Assembly: GCA_030050125.1 (NCBI GenBank)
Contig: JASIJN010000307.1
Span: forward strand, 1 to 6,151
Direction: 5' to 3'
DNA: 6,151 nucleotides
From: Streptosporangiaceae bacterium
Lineage (GTDB): Bacteria; Actinomycetota; Actinomycetes; Streptosporangiales; Streptosporangiaceae
Numbering within the stretch: the stretch's first letter is position 1; every line of letters starts with the position of its first letter. The position numbers were made by a program, and so were the translations under genes. Positions 5,892-6,151 of this stretch are shown here, piece by piece. The notes beneath the pieces are model-generated. The model was not told the origin of the DNA, did no database searches, and saw only the letters and a list, made by a program, of their open reading frames with translations.

Positions 5892-5955
5892 CCGCTGCCA
5901 CCGCAGCAAAGGCGCGTTGCCGATGCTGGCTCCGGGGGCAACGTCAGCTGGTCAC
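5888..5955. terminator. Nested inverted repeat between convergent genes, candidate bidirectional terminator
   Basis: The outer arms are GTGACCGCTG (5888-5897) and CAGCTGGTCAC (5945-5955), which give ten base pairs with one bulged T (5949). An inner stem, CGTTGCC (5915-5921) with GGCAACG (5937-5943), has seven perfect pairs around a 15-nt loop. The TGA stop of the rightward gene (5889-5891) and the TCA that encodes the leftward stop (5952-5954) face each other in the outer stem. Symmetry and position between convergent genes fit a two-way terminator, though no T-runs are present. Confidence 0.55.
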
Positions 5956-6151
5956 GACGGGCCGTGCGCCTCATCCGTGCTCAGACGACCGCACAGCCGG
6001 TGCGTCAGCACCTCGCGGTGCGGCAGGCGACAGAGCAGCCACACCGCCACGACCGCGCCGACCAGCGGCGCGAGCAGGTAGGTGGCAAGGAACCCGAATT
6101 GTCCCGCGAAGACGGCCGGCCCGAATTGACGGGCGGGGTTGTCGGATCCGC
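5952..6151 (-). CDS. Aquaporin (MIP family), C-terminal fragment cut by the window edge
   Basis: Only the last 65 codons are present; the gene continues beyond base 6151. Translation on the minus strand begins in frame at 6149 with GSDNPARQFGPAVFAG. This holds the second NPA motif of the major intrinsic protein family, with the Arg after it that forms the selectivity filter. The last membrane helix follows (FLATYLLAPLVGAVVAVWLL) and then a short polar tail ending RLSTDEAHGPS. Gln after NPAR, and FGPA instead of LGPR, resemble water channels more than glycerol facilitators, which usually have NPARD and a basic residue. The complete family is about 230-290 residues with six helices, so most of the gene is missing here. 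It is convergent with the molybdoenzyme gene, with 60 bp between the stop codons. Confidence 0.85.
   Translation of the reverse strand, partial: GSDNPARQFGPAVFAGQFGFLATYLLAPLVGAVVAVWLLCRLPHREVLTHRLCGRLSTDEAHGPS

Overview
The window is about 70% G+C by eye, with G or C at nearly all third codon positions, a GTG start and short, weak promoter hexamers. This points to a high-GC actinobacterium. I cannot name the genus from this sequence.

Layout from left to right. (1) Bases 1-474 hold no convincing gene. They contain a composite repeat locus: a G-run block with G-quadruplex potential, about 14 tandem copies of a 13-bp unit, a 46-bp two-fold symmetric element, then a second G-run block and about ten more 13-bp units. 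The second array runs almost to the stop codon of the next gene. (2) Bases 475-2607 (minus) encode an oligopeptidase B-type serine peptidase (family S9A) with its catalytic triad intact. (3) A short divergent intergenic region (2608-2747) separates it from a rightward gene (2748-3407) for a four-helix membrane protein of unknown function. (4) After a 117-bp gap with a plausible promoter and a strong ribosome binding site, 3525-5891 (plus) encodes a YdeP/FdhF-like molybdopterin oxidoreductase. (5) A 60-bp gap containing a nested inverted repeat separates that gene from the 3' end of a convergent aquaporin-family gene (5952-6151, minus), cut off by the window edge.

The genes look like four separate transcription units with no evident shared pathway. 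The peptidase trims basic peptides, the molybdoenzyme is a cytoplasmic redox enzyme of unknown substrate, the aquaporin is a membrane channel, and the membrane protein has no recognised role. No molybdenum-cofactor gene, fdhD, mobile element, tRNA, rRNA or CRISPR array is visible.

The least ordinary part is the repeat locus downstream of the peptidase gene. Its G-block plus array module appears twice, 294 bp apart, with a precise dyad between the copies. Second is the convergent gene pair, whose two stop codons lie opposite each other in the same inverted repeat.
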